DNA of 64,000 nt from Uliginosibacterium paludis. Its GTDB lineage: Bacteria; Pseudomonadota; Gammaproteobacteria; Burkholderiales; Rhodocyclaceae. Below are positions 17,524 through 26,178 of the stretch, in pieces; position 1 is the first letter of the stretch; the number at the start of each line of letters is the position of its first letter. The position numbers were made by a program, and so were the translations under genes. The notes under the pieces were generated by a model, which was not told where the DNA came from, searched no databases, and saw nothing but the letters and a program-made list of their open reading frames with translations. The DNA lies in assembly GCF_039631355.1 (NCBI RefSeq), contig NZ_JBDIVF010000004.1, positions 186,001 to 250,000 of the forward strand, in the 5' to 3' direction.

Positions 17524-17961
17524 TTACTGGCCGGAAACTGCCTGCTGCATCGTCCGCAACAGGCCGTTGATGAAAGTGATGCTGGCTTCATACTGGACCG
17601 AGTTCTCGGCAAACGCCGCGCGCTCGACATCCATGTTCACCGTGTTGCCATCCACGCTCGACTGCTGCTCGGTGCGGTACAGCAACTGGGCTGACGAGCC
17701 CGGCGCACTGGCTGCAATGTGCCGCGCGGCAGTGGTCGACAGGGCGACAGGAGCCGTTCCGCGTCCCTGCAGGGCACTGCCCAGCGCCGAGCCGAAATTC
17801 ATGTCGCGCGCCTTGTAGCCCGGGGTGTCCGCGTTGGCGATATTGCCCGCAAGCAGCTCCTGGCGTTCGGCGCGAAGGTTGAGTGCGGTCTGGTGAAAGC
17901 GCAGGGCGTTATCGAGCTGGACGTTCATTTGCTCCACTCCGTTCATGATCTCTTCAAACAT
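17524..17961 (-). CDS. flgB: FlgB, proximal rod protein
   Basis: 145 residues from ATG 17961 (GGGGAG at 8-base spacing). An in-frame ATG at 17928, also with a GGAG, would give the 134-residue form that starts MNVQLDNALRFH and aligns better with the family, so the start is uncertain by 11 codons. LLAGNIANADTPGYKARDMN and the C-terminal helix are diagnostic. First gene of the flgBCDEFGHIJ operon; a sigma-54-type site lies at 18007-18022. Confidence 0.95.
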   Translation of the reverse strand: MFEEIMNGVEQMNVQLDNALRFHQTALNLRAERQELLAGNIANADTPGYKARDMNFGSALGSALQGRGTAPVALSTTAARHIAASAPGSSAQLLYRTEQQSSVDGNTVNMDVERAAFAENSVQYEASITFINGLLRTMQQAVSGQ

Positions 17962-18006
17962 TCCGTCGCTCCCCACATGGACTTGCTGGTCTGGCGACAG
18001 TCTCAT

Positions 18007-18022
18007 TGCAGCTTCTGTGCCA
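18007..18022 (-). promoter_or_regulatory. Sigma-54-type promoter for flgBCDEFGHIJ
   Basis: On the minus strand the site reads TGGCACAGAAGCTGCA. GG (-24) and GC (-12) have the exact sigma-54 spacing, and 14 of 16 positions agree with TGGCACG-N4-TTGCA. Transcription would begin about 35 bases before flgB. This implies an RpoN-plus-activator (FlrC/FleQ-like) flagellar hierarchy rather than FlhDC. Seen by eye, not scored against background. Confidence 0.6.
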
Positions 18023-18228
18023 GCATCGTACGACGGGGCTTTGAGGCGGCAGCGCGCGATAAAGCGGCAAAACTCCCGCCTTTCCCGGCGGCAGACAGGC
18101 CCGTTTCGGCAAACTTTGCCGGCAAGGCACCGGAGGCCGGAAATGAGCGGCAAGTCGGCGACTGTTCCCGCCATGCATGCGCCTCGGGTCGCGGTTTAAT
18201 GAAGACCGGACCCGAACCACCGCACAGG

Positions 18229-18912
18229 ATGAAACCCGCCGCCCTCGCCTTTCTGATTTCGCTCCTGCTGGCCGCGTTGCCCGGCCCAACCAGGGCTGCC
18301 GGAGCACTCGAGCCGGCTTTGCGGAGCTTTGCCAGCGCGCAAGCCGCCGGCTTGCCGGGCAAGGCAACGCTGGACCTGCCGCGCGTTCCCGAGAGCCCCA
18401 GGATCACCGCCTGCAAGCAATGGCAGATTTTCCTGCCCGAGCGCGCGCGCTTCTGGGGACAGGTGTCGCTGGGAGCCCGCTGCAGCGACGGCCCCTCGCA
18501 GTCGCTCTACATCCAGGCAAGAGTCCGGATCGATGGCGTCGCCGTCGTTGCCGCCCGCCACATCCCGAGCGGTCAGCTTCTGGGCGCAGATGATCTGACC
18601 TCACTCGAAGCTGATCTGGGCAGCTACCCGCCGGATCTGATTCTTGACCCCGCCTCAGCCCGCGGGCGGATCAGCCGTGCAGCCATCGCGCCCGGACGCC
18701 CGATCCTGAAAAGCCTGCTGCGGCAGGAGAACGTCATCGAGGCCGGGCAGTCCGTGCGGATCGAGCTTGTTGACGGCTCACTCTCCGTCAGCAATGAAGG
18801 AGTGGCCATCGGCAGCGCCGCGCCCGGTCAGGCCGTACGGGTGAAGCTCGAAAGCGGCCGCATCATCACGGGCCTGGCAACCGAAGACGGCCGGGTCGAC
18901 GTTCGCCCCTGA
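18229..18912 (+). CDS. flgA: FlgA, P-ring assembly chaperone
   Basis: 227 residues from ATG 18229, which begins directly with a signal peptide (MKPAALAFLISLLLAALPG); an in-frame ATG at 18199 would add ten residues before it. The SAF/FlgA C-terminal domain is visible: VAARHIPSGQLLGADDLT, PGRPILKSLLRQENVIEAGQ and GQAVRVKLESGRIITG. It chaperones FlgI in the periplasm. Divergent from flgB, a standard arrangement. Confidence 0.92.
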   Translation: MKPAALAFLISLLLAALPGPTRAAGALEPALRSFASAQAAGLPGKATLDLPRVPESPRITACKQWQIFLPERARFWGQVSLGARCSDGPSQSLYIQARVRIDGVAVVAARHIPSGQLLGADDLTSLEADLGSYPPDLILDPASARGRISRAAIAPGRPILKSLLRQENVIEAGQSVRIELVDGSLSVSNEGVAIGSAAPGQAVRVKLESGRIITGLATEDGRVDVRP

Positions 18913-18981
18913 AGGTGCGAAAGCCCCATGCCGCAAAGCCGAAAGGGCCTTGCCGCGCTTGTCTTGGTCCATAAAAAAACC

Positions 18982-19008
18982 TAAAGTTTCACTGACCGAC
19001 TCCGATAT
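18982..19008 (+). promoter_or_regulatory. FliA (sigma-28) promoter for flgM-flgN
   Basis: TAAAGTTT, 11 bases, then TCCGATAT. The E. coli FliA consensus is TAAAGTTT-N11-GCCGATAA, so the -35 is exact, the spacing exact and the -10 differs at two positions. It lies 80 bases before flgM. A sigma-28-driven flgM gives the usual late-gene feedback on FliA. Confidence 0.8.
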
Positions 19009-19088
19009 GACTGCTGTGTCAACGCGAAATGCTCCGGGTCCGGAATCCTTCGCGCCAGCCATGCACGTCCAGAGCAAAGGGAAACGCC

Positions 19089-19394
19089 GTGAAAATCGAT
19101 AATTCACTCAAATCGTCGGGATCCGTCAGTGATTCCAAGGCCCGCGTTGCGCGAGAGGCCTCGACAAGCACCAGTGCGCCCAGCGAATCCAAGGTTCAGC
19201 TGTCTGCATTCGCCAGCAATCTGCAAAAGCTCGAATCAGCCGTCGAAAACACCCCGGTGGTCGATAGCGGCAAGGTAGATGAAATCAAGAACGCCATTGC
19301 CCAGGGGCAATTCAAGGTCAATCCCGAAAAAGTCGCAGACGGACTGATCGACAGCGTTCGTCAGATGCTTTCCGCACAACCCAGGACAGCGTGA
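19089..19394 (+). CDS. flgM: FlgM, anti-sigma-28 factor
   Basis: 101 residues from a GTG preceded by AAAGGG at 7-base spacing. MKIDNS start, disordered Ser/Thr-rich middle, then VDEIKNAIAQGQFKVNPEKV and ADGLIDSVRQML (about 59-92), the C-terminal helices that clamp FliA. It holds late flagellar genes off until the hook-basal body is complete. Behind a FliA promoter at 18982 and overlapping flgN as GTGA. Confidence 0.92.
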   Translation: MKIDNSLKSSGSVSDSKARVAREASTSTSAPSESKVQLSAFASNLQKLESAVENTPVVDSGKVDEIKNAIAQGQFKVNPEKVADGLIDSVRQMLSAQPRTA

Positions 19395-19870
19395 ATACGC
19401 CAGTCAATTCCGCGGCCCTGCGCCAGCGCCTGACGACACAGCTTGTTGCCGAAACGCAGCATGTAAGGGAATTCGTCACCGTGCTGGAAGAGGAACGCCG
19501 GATATTGACCCAGCGCGACGTCGAGCCGCTTTTCGCGCTGTCCGAAAAGAAGGCACATTACGCGCGCCTGCTGCAGCAATCGGCTCACGCCCGCTCTGTC
19601 CTGCTGACCCAGGCTGGCTTGACCAATGATCGCGCCGGCGTGGAAGCCTTGCTGGGCTCGCCCGAAACGCCTGTCTGGCAAACTTACCTCACCGTTGTGG
19701 CCAGCGCCCGCCAGCTCAACGAAGACAACGGCCGCCTGCTTACCGACAGGCTTGCCAGCAATCATCAGGCACTCGCCATCCTGATGGCACATTCCGACCA
19801 GCCCACCGTTTATGGGCGCGACGGCAGCGCCAGAACCCGCCCGGGCTCCCGCCTGCTCGGCAGCTACTGA
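19391..19870 (+). CDS. flgN: FlgN, chaperone for hook-filament junction proteins
   Basis: 159 residues from a GTG that overlaps the flgM stop. All-helical, with the FlgN-like EFVTVLEEERRILTQRDVEP and LSEKKAHYARLL segments. FlgN escorts FlgK and FlgL to the export gate; neither substrate gene is in this window. The end is convergent with motD, separated by 3 bases, with no terminator between them. Confidence 0.9.
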   Translation: MNTPVNSAALRQRLTTQLVAETQHVREFVTVLEEERRILTQRDVEPLFALSEKKAHYARLLQQSAHARSVLLTQAGLTNDRAGVEALLGSPETPVWQTYLTVVASARQLNEDNGRLLTDRLASNHQALAILMAHSDQPTVYGRDGSARTRPGSRLLGSY

Positions 19871-19873
19871 TCT

Positions 19874-20776
19874 TCAGTTGCCCCCAGCCGGGGAAGACTG
19901 TTGCGGCGCCACCAGCCGGGTGTTTTCCGGCGTCCCCAGGGCGCCATCCGCATTTTCCAGCTTGCGTACGCCCTCCGGCTGCCCGCTCTCCAGTACTTCT
20001 GTCGTGGAAGGCGCTTCAGCCACATCTGGCGCCATCGACTCGATCTGGATCGTGACACGCCGATTCCGGGCGCGACCGTCCGCCGAAGCATTGTCCGCCA
20101 CCGGGCGCTGGTCGCCATAGCCGGCAGCGGTCAGCCTGTCGGCAGCCACGCCACTGGCGACGAAAAGCCGGACCACGGACGATGCCCGCACGGCGGACAG
20201 CTCCCAGTTGGAGGGAAAAATGGCAGTCTTGATCGGCAGATTGTCAGTATGCCCCTCCACCTTGACCGGGAACTCGCCCTTGGCAATGACCTCGGCCACG
20301 GCCTGCAGGGCCCGGACCGCCTCGGGCCCCAGCTGCGCTTCTGCCGGACTGAACAGGGCACTGGCATTGATTTCGATGGAAATGCCATTCACGCCTTCGG
20401 TCACCCTGACCTGCCCACCTCGTACCAGCGGATCCAGCACCCGTTTGACGTCGTCAGCCATGTCACGCATCTTCTGGCGGAATGCAGCCCTGCGGGCTTC
20501 AGCCTGCGCATCGGGGCTGGCACTGCGTGAAACGACGGGCGCCACCGGCGCACTGAGTACCTGGGGCTGCGGCACCATGCTCATGCCGTCCTGATTGGTT
20601 GCGCTGCGAAACGCATGCACGATCGAGTTCGAAAGCACCCGGTACTTGCCTTCGTTCACCGAGCTGATGGCATACATCACCACGAAGAAGGCGAACAGCA
20701 GCGTGATGAAGTCCGCATAGGACACCAGCCAGCGCTCGTGATTTTCATGCTCTTCTTCCTGGCGTCGGCGGGCCAT
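19874..20776 (-). CDS. motD: MotD/MotB-type flagellar stator protein
   Basis: 300 residues from ATG 20776 (GGAG at 7-base spacing). Begins MARRRQ then NHERWLVSYADFITLLFAFF with the ion-binding Asp22 at the start of its single membrane helix, a typical MotD/MotB opening. Residues about 150-260 are an OmpA-like peptidoglycan-binding domain (VEGHTDNLPI, NWELSAVRASSVVRLF). An extended Pro/Glu-rich tail follows. The MotA/MotC partner it needs is not next to it; dapB is. The C-terminal tail beyond the OmpA domain (about 40 residues) is longer than in most MotB. Confidence 0.9.
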   Translation of the reverse strand: MARRRQEEEHENHERWLVSYADFITLLFAFFVVMYAISSVNEGKYRVLSNSIVHAFRSATNQDGMSMVPQPQVLSAPVAPVVSRSASPDAQAEARRAAFRQKMRDMADDVKRVLDPLVRGGQVRVTEGVNGISIEINASALFSPAEAQLGPEAVRALQAVAEVIAKGEFPVKVEGHTDNLPIKTAIFPSNWELSAVRASSVVRLFVASGVAADRLTAAGYGDQRPVADNASADGRARNRRVTIQIESMAPDVAEAPSTTEVLESGQPEGVRKLENADGALGTPENTRLVAPQQSSPAGGN

Positions 20777-20850
20777 GGGTTCTCCGGTGACAACAAAGCA
20801 GATTGACTCCCGGACATCAACGGCCTGCAAGGCCGCAGACTTGAGCATGA

Positions 20851-20875
20851 AAAAGGGCCGGTTCTGCCGGCCCTT
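20851..20875 (-). terminator. Rho-independent terminator of dapB
   Basis: On the minus strand a 9-base stem AAGGGCCGG / CCGGCCCTT with a 5-base loop is followed by TTT. It lies 22 bases beyond the dapB stop and separates dapB from motD. Confidence 0.8.
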
Positions 20876-20896
20876 GTCAATTCAATGCGTGGAAAC

Positions 20897-21703
20897 TCAT
20901 TTGAGACCAAGTACGTCCTGCATGTCATACACCCCATTGGGGCGCCCCTGCAGGAAAACCGCCGCACGCAGCGCGCCGGTAGCGTAGGGCATCCGGCTGC
21001 TGGCCTTGTGCGAAATCTCGACGCGCTCGCCCAGCCCGCAGAACATCACCGTGTGGTCACCGATCACGTCTCCGCCACGAACCGTGGCGAAGCCGATGGT
21101 TTCGGGTTTGCGCTCACCGGTGACACCTTCGCGCCCATACACCGCACATTCCTTGAGATCGCGGCCCAATGCGTCGGCAATCACTTCGCCCATGCGCAGC
21201 GCGGTTCCGGAAGGCGCATCCACCTTGAAGCGATGATGAGCCTCGAACACTTCCACGTCATAGCCGGAAGCCAGGATTCGGGCAGCCACGTCGAGCAGCT
21301 TGAACACGGCATTCACACCGACCGCCATGTTCGGCGCGAGCATGACCGGAATTTCAGCCGCTATCGCGCCAATCAGGGCCTTTTCCTCGGGCTTGAAACC
21401 GGTTGTCCCGATCACCATGGCGCATTTCACGCGACGCGCGACATCAAGGTGGGCCAACGTGCCTTCGGGCCGGGTAAAGTCGATCAGACAATCCGCCGCC
21501 TCCAGCGCCGCCTCGATATCGCAGGACACCGGCACGCCGCAGGCGTTGCCCGTGACCATTTCGCCGGCATCACGCCCGAGGAAGGCGCTGTCCGGACGAT
21601 CCAGCGCAGCGACAAACGACACGCCGGGCGTTTGCAGCGCAGCTTCGATGAGCATGCGACCCATGCGGCCGGAAGCTCCGGCAATCGCGACCTTTACCGT
21701 CAT
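20897..21703 (-). CDS. dapB: DapB, 4-hydroxy-tetrahydrodipicolinate reductase
   Basis: 268 residues. N-terminal NAD(P)H-binding motif IAGASGRMGRM (7-17), GTTGFKPEE, APNMAVGVN, and the catalytic HHRFKVDAPSGTA segment (about 157-169). Catalyses the reductive step to tetrahydrodipicolinate for lysine and meso-diaminopimelate. Downstream of bamE by 67 bases and ended by a hairpin terminator. Confidence 0.97.
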   Translation of the reverse strand: MTVKVAIAGASGRMGRMLIEAALQTPGVSFVAALDRPDSAFLGRDAGEMVTGNACGVPVSCDIEAALEAADCLIDFTRPEGTLAHLDVARRVKCAMVIGTTGFKPEEKALIGAIAAEIPVMLAPNMAVGVNAVFKLLDVAARILASGYDVEVFEAHHRFKVDAPSGTALRMGEVIADALGRDLKECAVYGREGVTGERKPETIGFATVRGGDVIGDHTVMFCGLGERVEISHKASSRMPYATGALRAAVFLQGRPNGVYDMQDVLGLK

Positions 21704-21770
21704 GAAAAACCTCGGAAGATGGAAGCAGAACGAATTGACAGGGGAGCCGCTCCGGGGCGCCCCCGGAAAA

Positions 21771-22208
21771 TCAGGGGGTCACAGGCGGCACGGCCGGGCC
21801 GGTGATATCGATCACGCGCGGCGCCGTCGGCGCGCTCTCCTGCACGCCATTGGCCGGAATCACGTCGCCCTCGACGCGGGCAAGCTTGTCACCCTCGAAG
21901 AACAGCGTGATGGAGCGACGCTCCAGAGGCTTGCGATTGCCGGAGACCTGATAGACGTAATCCCAGCGGTCCTTGTGAAAGATGCTCACAAGCATCGGCG
22001 AACCCATCACGAACCTGACCTGCTCGCGGCTCATGCCCGGGGAGAGTTTCGACACCATCTCCTGGGTCAGCGCGTTCCCCTGCCTGACCTCGATCTGATA
22101 GGGCCTGACCACGCTGGTCACAGCACTCGAGGAACAGGCCGCCAGCAAAGTGGCAGCAACAAGCACCAATCCGGAACGCAGGAACATGCGGAAAATCTCT
22201 CGTGACAT
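21771..22208 (-). CDS. bamE: BamE (SmpA/OmlA) outer-membrane assembly lipoprotein
   Basis: 145 residues. Signal peptide with lipobox LLAAC (Cys25). The SmpA/OmlA core is clear: QIEVRQGNALTQEMVSKL, PGMSREQVRFVMGSP, DRWDYVY and LTLFFEGDKL-like ITLFFEGDKLARVEGD. It is an accessory subunit of the BAM complex that inserts beta-barrels. Head to head with fur, as in many Beta/Gammaproteobacteria. Its leader contains a 9-base inverted repeat (GAAGGACGG at 22210, CCGTCCTTC at 22255). Confidence 0.95.
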   Translation of the reverse strand: MSREIFRMFLRSGLVLVAATLLAACSSSAVTSVVRPYQIEVRQGNALTQEMVSKLSPGMSREQVRFVMGSPMLVSIFHKDRWDYVYQVSGNRKPLERRSITLFFEGDKLARVEGDVIPANGVQESAPTAPRVIDITGPAVPPVTP

Positions 22209-22322
22209 CGAAGGACGGAACAGGAGGGTCTGACAGGCGCCCCTTCAGGCTGGCCCGTCCTTCCAGATTCCAAGAACAGGCGCTGGACTATATCATACGG
22301 CCCTCACCTACCGGAGACCGTG

Positions 22323-22763
22323 ATGCCCCCACCCAATAGCCTCAAGGAATCGGGACTCAAGGCGACGCTGCCTCGCATGAAGATCCTTGACCTGTTCCAG
22401 CGCTCAACGGAACGCCACCTTTCCGCAGAGGACGTCTACCGTCTGCTGCTGGCGGAAGAGCTGGATGTCGGCCTTGCCACGATCTACAGGGTGCTCACCC
22501 AGTTCGAACAGGCCGGGCTGCTGCAGCGCCACCATTTCGAATCCGGCAAGGCCGTTTTCGAGCTCGACAAGGGCGATCACCACGACCACATGGTTTGCCT
22601 CGATTGCGGCAAAGTGGAGGAATTTTACGACCCCGAGATTGAAGCGCGGCAAAACGCCATCGCCAAGGAAAAAGGATTTCACATCCGCGAGCACGCGATG
22701 TATCTCTACGCCGAGTGCGTCAAGCCTGAATGTCCCAACAAGGCAGCGCGCAAGAAGTCCTGA
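22323..22763 (+). CDS. fur: Fur, ferric uptake regulator
   Basis: 146 residues from ATG 22323 (GGAG at 6-base spacing). N-terminal winged helix (LGLATIYRVLTQFEQAGLLQ-like segment, about 50-69), His-rich metal site HHDH (86-89), CLDC (92-95) and a second C-x4-C pair near the end (CVKPEC). It represses iron-uptake genes when loaded with Fe2+. Divergent from bamE, ended by a strong hairpin. Confidence 0.96.
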   Translation: MPPPNSLKESGLKATLPRMKILDLFQRSTERHLSAEDVYRLLLAEELDVGLATIYRVLTQFEQAGLLQRHHFESGKAVFELDKGDHHDHMVCLDCGKVEEFYDPEIEARQNAIAKEKGFHIREHAMYLYAECVKPECPNKAARKKS

Positions 22764-22775
22764 ACATTTCCGCAC

Positions 22776-22796
22776 GGCCGGAGGGTCCGGCCTTTT
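22776..22796 (+). terminator. Rho-independent terminator of fur
   Basis: Seven-base perfect stem GGCCGGA / TCCGGCC with a GGG loop followed by TTTT, 12 bases after the fur stop. Confidence 0.88.
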
Positions 22797-22923
22797 CCCG
22801 GAACGCCCTGGTTCCGGACAACCTCCCGCTCCCTGCCACCATTCGTTGAGCTGCACCACGCCTTCAGGTGCCGCGGCAGGTTAAAATCCCCGATTCGCGA
22901 TTTTCACCGACCGGATTCACTCC

Positions 22924-25566
22924 ATGCAGTCCTCGTCCATGCAGGAAAAGTACGATCACACCGCCACCGAGCAAGTTGCCCAGCAATTCTGGGAGCGCAC
23001 CGCTGCCTTCAAGGCCGTGGAAGACGCCAGCAAGCCCAAGTACTACTGTCTGTCCATGTTCCCGTACCCGTCGGGCAAGCTGCACATGGGCCACGTGCGC
23101 AACTACACGATTGGCGACGTACTGACCCGCTTCCACAAGATGCGCGGCTACAACGTGATGCAGCCCATGGGCTGGGACGCCTTCGGCCTGCCCGCCGAGA
23201 ACGCGGCGATCGCCAACAAGGTGCCGCCGGCACAGTGGACCTACTCCAACATCGAATACATGAAGGGCCAGTTGAAGTCGCTGGGCTTCGCCATCGACTG
23301 GAGCCGCGAACTCGCCACCTGCAAGCCTGACTACTACAAGTGGAACCAGTGGCTGTTCCTGCGCATGCTCGAAAAGGGCATCGCCTACAAGAAGACCCAG
23401 ACCGTGAACTGGGACCCGGTCGATCAGACCGTGCTGGCCAACGAGCAAGTGATTGATGGCCGCGGCTGGCGCACCGGCGCGGTAGTCGAGAAGCGCGAAA
23501 TCCCCGGCTACTACCTCGCCATCACCCAGTATGCCAATGAGCTGCTGAACGATCTGGATACGCTGGACCAGTGGCCCGAGCGCGTGCGCCTGATGCAGGC
23601 CAACTGGATCGGCAAGAGCACCGGCGTGCGCTTCGCCTTCCCGCACGAAATCAAGGAGGAATCCGGCGCGCTGATCGGTGACGGCAAGCTGTGGGTGTTT
23701 ACCACCCGTGCCGACACCATCATGGGCGTCACCTTCTGCGCCGTGGCCGCCGAGCACCCGCTGGCCACGCACGCCGCACAGAACAATCCCGAACTCGCCG
23801 CCTTCATCGCCAAGTGCAAGAGCGGCTCGGTGATGGAAGCCGACATGGCGACCATGGAGAAGGAAGGCCTGCCCACCGGCCTTTTCGTCACCCACCCGCT
23901 CACCGGCGAACAGGTTGAAGTGTGGGTCGGCAACTATGTGCTGATGTCGTACGGCGATGGCGCCGTGATGGCCGTGCCGGCGCATGACGAGCGCGACTTC
24001 GGATTCGCCAAGAAATACAGCCTGCCAATCAAACAGGTCGTCGCCCTTGGAGACAAGAGTTTCTCCACCGACGCCTGGCAGGAGTGGTACGGCAGCAAGG
24101 AAGGCCAAACCATCAACTCCGGCAAGTACGACGGCCTCGGCTACGAAGCCGCTGTCGACGCCATCGCCACCGACCTCGCCGCCAAGGGCGCGGGCGAGAA
24201 GAAGGTTCAATGGCGCCTGCGCGACTGGGGCATTTCGCGCCAGCGTTACTGGGGCTGCCCGATCCCGATCATCCACTGTGATGACTGCGGCTCGGTGCCG
24301 GTGCCGGACGACCAGCTGCCGGTCGTGCTGCCCGAAGACTGCGTGCCGGACGGCTCCGGCAACCCGCTGCACAAGCGTCCAGACTTCCTGAACGTCGCTT
24401 GCCCCTGCTGCGGCAAGCCCGCCCGCCGCGAGACGGACACCATGGACACCTTCGTGGATTCCTCCTGGTACTACGCCCGCTTCGCCACGCCGGGCAACGA
24501 CACGGCGATGGTCGATGAGCGAGTGAACTACTGGCTGCCGGTGGATCAGTACATCGGCGGCATCGAGCACGCCATCCTCCACCTGCTCTACTCGCGTTTC
24601 TGGACCAAGGTGATGGGTGACCTCAAGCTCGTGAACTACCGCGAGCCCTTCAAGCGCCTGCTCACGCAAGGCATGGTGCTGAATCACCTGTTCTCGCGCC
24701 GCTCCGACAAGACCGGCATCGAGTGGTTCGCCCCCGAAGAAGTGGACCTGATCAAGGATGAGTCCGGCCGCGTCACCGGAGCCACCGCTGTGCGTGATGG
24801 CGAGCCCGTCGAATACGGCGGCTTCGGCACCATGTCCAAATCGAAGCGCAACGGCGTCGACCCGAACGCCATGATCGAACAGTACGGTGCCGACACCTGC
24901 CGCTTCTTCATGATGTTCACCGCGCCGCCCGAGCAGACGCTGGAATGGTCCGACGCCGGCATCGAAGGCTCCTACCGCTTCCTCAAGCGCGTATGGGCTT
25001 TCGGCCACGTCTATGCCAGCCAGATCAAGCCGCTGCTGCCCGCCACGCGCGAGCTGGCTTCGGCCAAGCTGCCGGACAACCTCGCCACGCTGCGCCGCGA
25101 GATCCACCTGAACCTCAAGCAGGCCAACTACGATCTGGGCAAGCAGCAGTTCAACACCGTCGCCTCCTCGTGCATGAAGATGATGAACGCGCTGGAGAAA
25201 GCCCCGCGTGATTCGGCGATTGCCGCCGAAGTCATCGAGGAATGCTTCGGCATCCTGCTGCGCGTGCTCTCGCCCATCACCCCGCACATCACCCACACCC
25301 TGTGGGCGGACCTTGGCTATGGCGAAGACATCCTCGCCGCAGCCTGGCCGGAACCGCTGGACGCCGCACTGGTGCAGGACGAGATCGAACTGGTGCTGCA
25401 GGTGCTGGGCAAGACGCGCGGTGCGGTGAAGGTGCCGGCCGCAGCCGACAAGGCCGCGATCGAAGCCCTGGCCGTAGCCTCGGAAGCCGCCCAGAAGTTC
25501 ATGGAAGGCAAGCCCGCGAAGAAGATCATCGTGGTGCCGGGCCGGCTGGTTAATATCGTCGTCTGA
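22924..25566 (+). CDS. leuS: LeuS, leucyl-tRNA synthetase
   Basis: 880 residues. Class I signature PYPSGKLHMGHVRNY (HIGH equivalent, about 45-59), CP1 editing domain (about 220-420), zinc-like CPCCGK insert, and TMSKSKRNGVDP (KMSKS equivalent, about 638). C-terminal anticodon-binding and GKTRGAVKVPA segments end the protein. Charges tRNA-Leu. Start at 22924 is the first ATG; a second at 22939 is equally near family starts. Followed by a REP-like palindrome and lptE. Confidence 0.97.
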   Translation: MQSSSMQEKYDHTATEQVAQQFWERTAAFKAVEDASKPKYYCLSMFPYPSGKLHMGHVRNYTIGDVLTRFHKMRGYNVMQPMGWDAFGLPAENAAIANKVPPAQWTYSNIEYMKGQLKSLGFAIDWSRELATCKPDYYKWNQWLFLRMLEKGIAYKKTQTVNWDPVDQTVLANEQVIDGRGWRTGAVVEKREIPGYYLAITQYANELLNDLDTLDQWPERVRLMQANWIGKSTGVRFAFPHEIKEESGALIGDGKLWVFTTRADTIMGVTFCAVAAEHPLATHAAQNNPELAAFIAKCKSGSVMEADMATMEKEGLPTGLFVTHPLTGEQVEVWVGNYVLMSYGDGAVMAVPAHDERDFGFAKKYSLPIKQVVALGDKSFSTDAWQEWYGSKEGQTINSGKYDGLGYEAAVDAIATDLAAKGAGEKKVQWRLRDWGISRQRYWGCPIPIIHCDDCGSVPVPDDQLPVVLPEDCVPDGSGNPLHKRPDFLNVACPCCGKPARRETDTMDTFVDSSWYYARFATPGNDTAMVDERVNYWLPVDQYIGGIEHAILHLLYSRFWTKVMGDLKLVNYREPFKRLLTQGMVLNHLFSRRSDKTGIEWFAPEEVDLIKDESGRVTGATAVRDGEPVEYGGFGTMSKSKRNGVDPNAMIEQYGADTCRFFMMFTAPPEQTLEWSDAGIEGSYRFLKRVWAFGHVYASQIKPLLPATRELASAKLPDNLATLRREIHLNLKQANYDLGKQQFNTVASSCMKMMNALEKAPRDSAIAAEVIEECFGILLRVLSPITPHITHTLWADLGYGEDILAAAWPEPLDAALVQDEIELVLQVLGKTRGAVKVPAAADKAAIEALAVASEAAQKFMEGKPAKKIIVVPGRLVNIVV

Positions 25567-25568
25567 AC

Positions 25569-25643
25569 GTAGCCCGGATGAAGGCCGCAGGCCGGAATCC
25601 GGGACGCAAGCCCCCGGATTCCGCTCCGTGGCATCCGGGCTAC
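25569..25643. repeat. REP-like double palindrome between leuS and lptE
   Basis: Outer arms GTAGCCCGGATG (25569-25580) and CATCCGGGCTAC (25632-25643) are perfect inverse complements; inner arms GGAATCCGGG (25594) and CCCGGATTCC (25613) form a second hairpin. The outer arm resembles the GTAGCCCGGATG family of interspersed palindromes abundant in many proteobacterial genomes. No other copy was noticed in this window. Confidence 0.75.
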
Positions 25644-25659
25644 ACATTGAAGGAAAACC

Positions 25660-26178
25660 ATGCTCCGCCGTGTCTTTCTCGCTGCAGTCCTGCTTGCCTC
25701 CGTCTCCGCCTGCGGCTACCACCTGCGCGGACCACAGACGCTGCCCTTCTCCACGATCTATCTGAACATGAACCGCTATGACACCTTCACGGCGGCGCTC
25801 AAGCGGCAGATCGAAACCAGTGGTTCGACCAGGGTGGTCGACAGCCTCAAGGAAGCCGACGTCCAGTTTTTCGTGGCACGCAACGACAAGGAAAAATACA
25901 TCCTGTCGCTGACGGCCTCGGGCACGGTCCGCGAGTATCAGCTGCGTCAGCGCTTCGGTTTCCGGGTCCTCGACAAGAATGGTCGTGAAGTCACGTCCTA
26001 CAGCGAAATCTATGTCACGCGTGACGTGAGCTTTGCCGAAGGTCAGGAGCTCGCCAAGGAGCAGGAAGACGCACTGCTCTACCGCGACATGCAGAACGAC
26101 ATCCTGCAGCAGTTGATGCGCCGGCTCGCCCGGGCAGTACCCAATTCCGAACCGGCAAGCGACGCCGCCAAGCCTTGA
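25660..26178 (+). CDS. lptE: LptE, LPS-assembly lipoprotein
   Basis: 172 residues. Signal peptide with lipobox VSAC (Cys18) directly followed by GYHLRG, the usual mature start of LptE. Plug partner of LptD in the outer membrane, needed to deliver lipopolysaccharide to the surface. The leuS-lptE-holA order is conserved in proteobacteria. Its stop overlaps the TTG start of holA. Confidence 0.93.
   Translation: MLRRVFLAAVLLASVSACGYHLRGPQTLPFSTIYLNMNRYDTFTAALKRQIETSGSTRVVDSLKEADVQFFVARNDKEKYILSLTASGTVREYQLRQRFGFRVLDKNGREVTSYSEIYVTRDVSFAEGQELAKEQEDALLYRDMQNDILQQLMRRLARAVPNSEPASDAAKP

Noticed and set aside
22209..22322. Fur box between bamE and fur
   Set aside because: No convincing 19-base GATAAT-type inverted repeat was found; only a 9-base GC-rich dyad lies in the bamE leader.
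22864..25722. Very long open frame on the minus strand opposite leuS
   Set aside because: It is a mirror of GC-rich codon bias; no domain is recognisable and leuS is certain.
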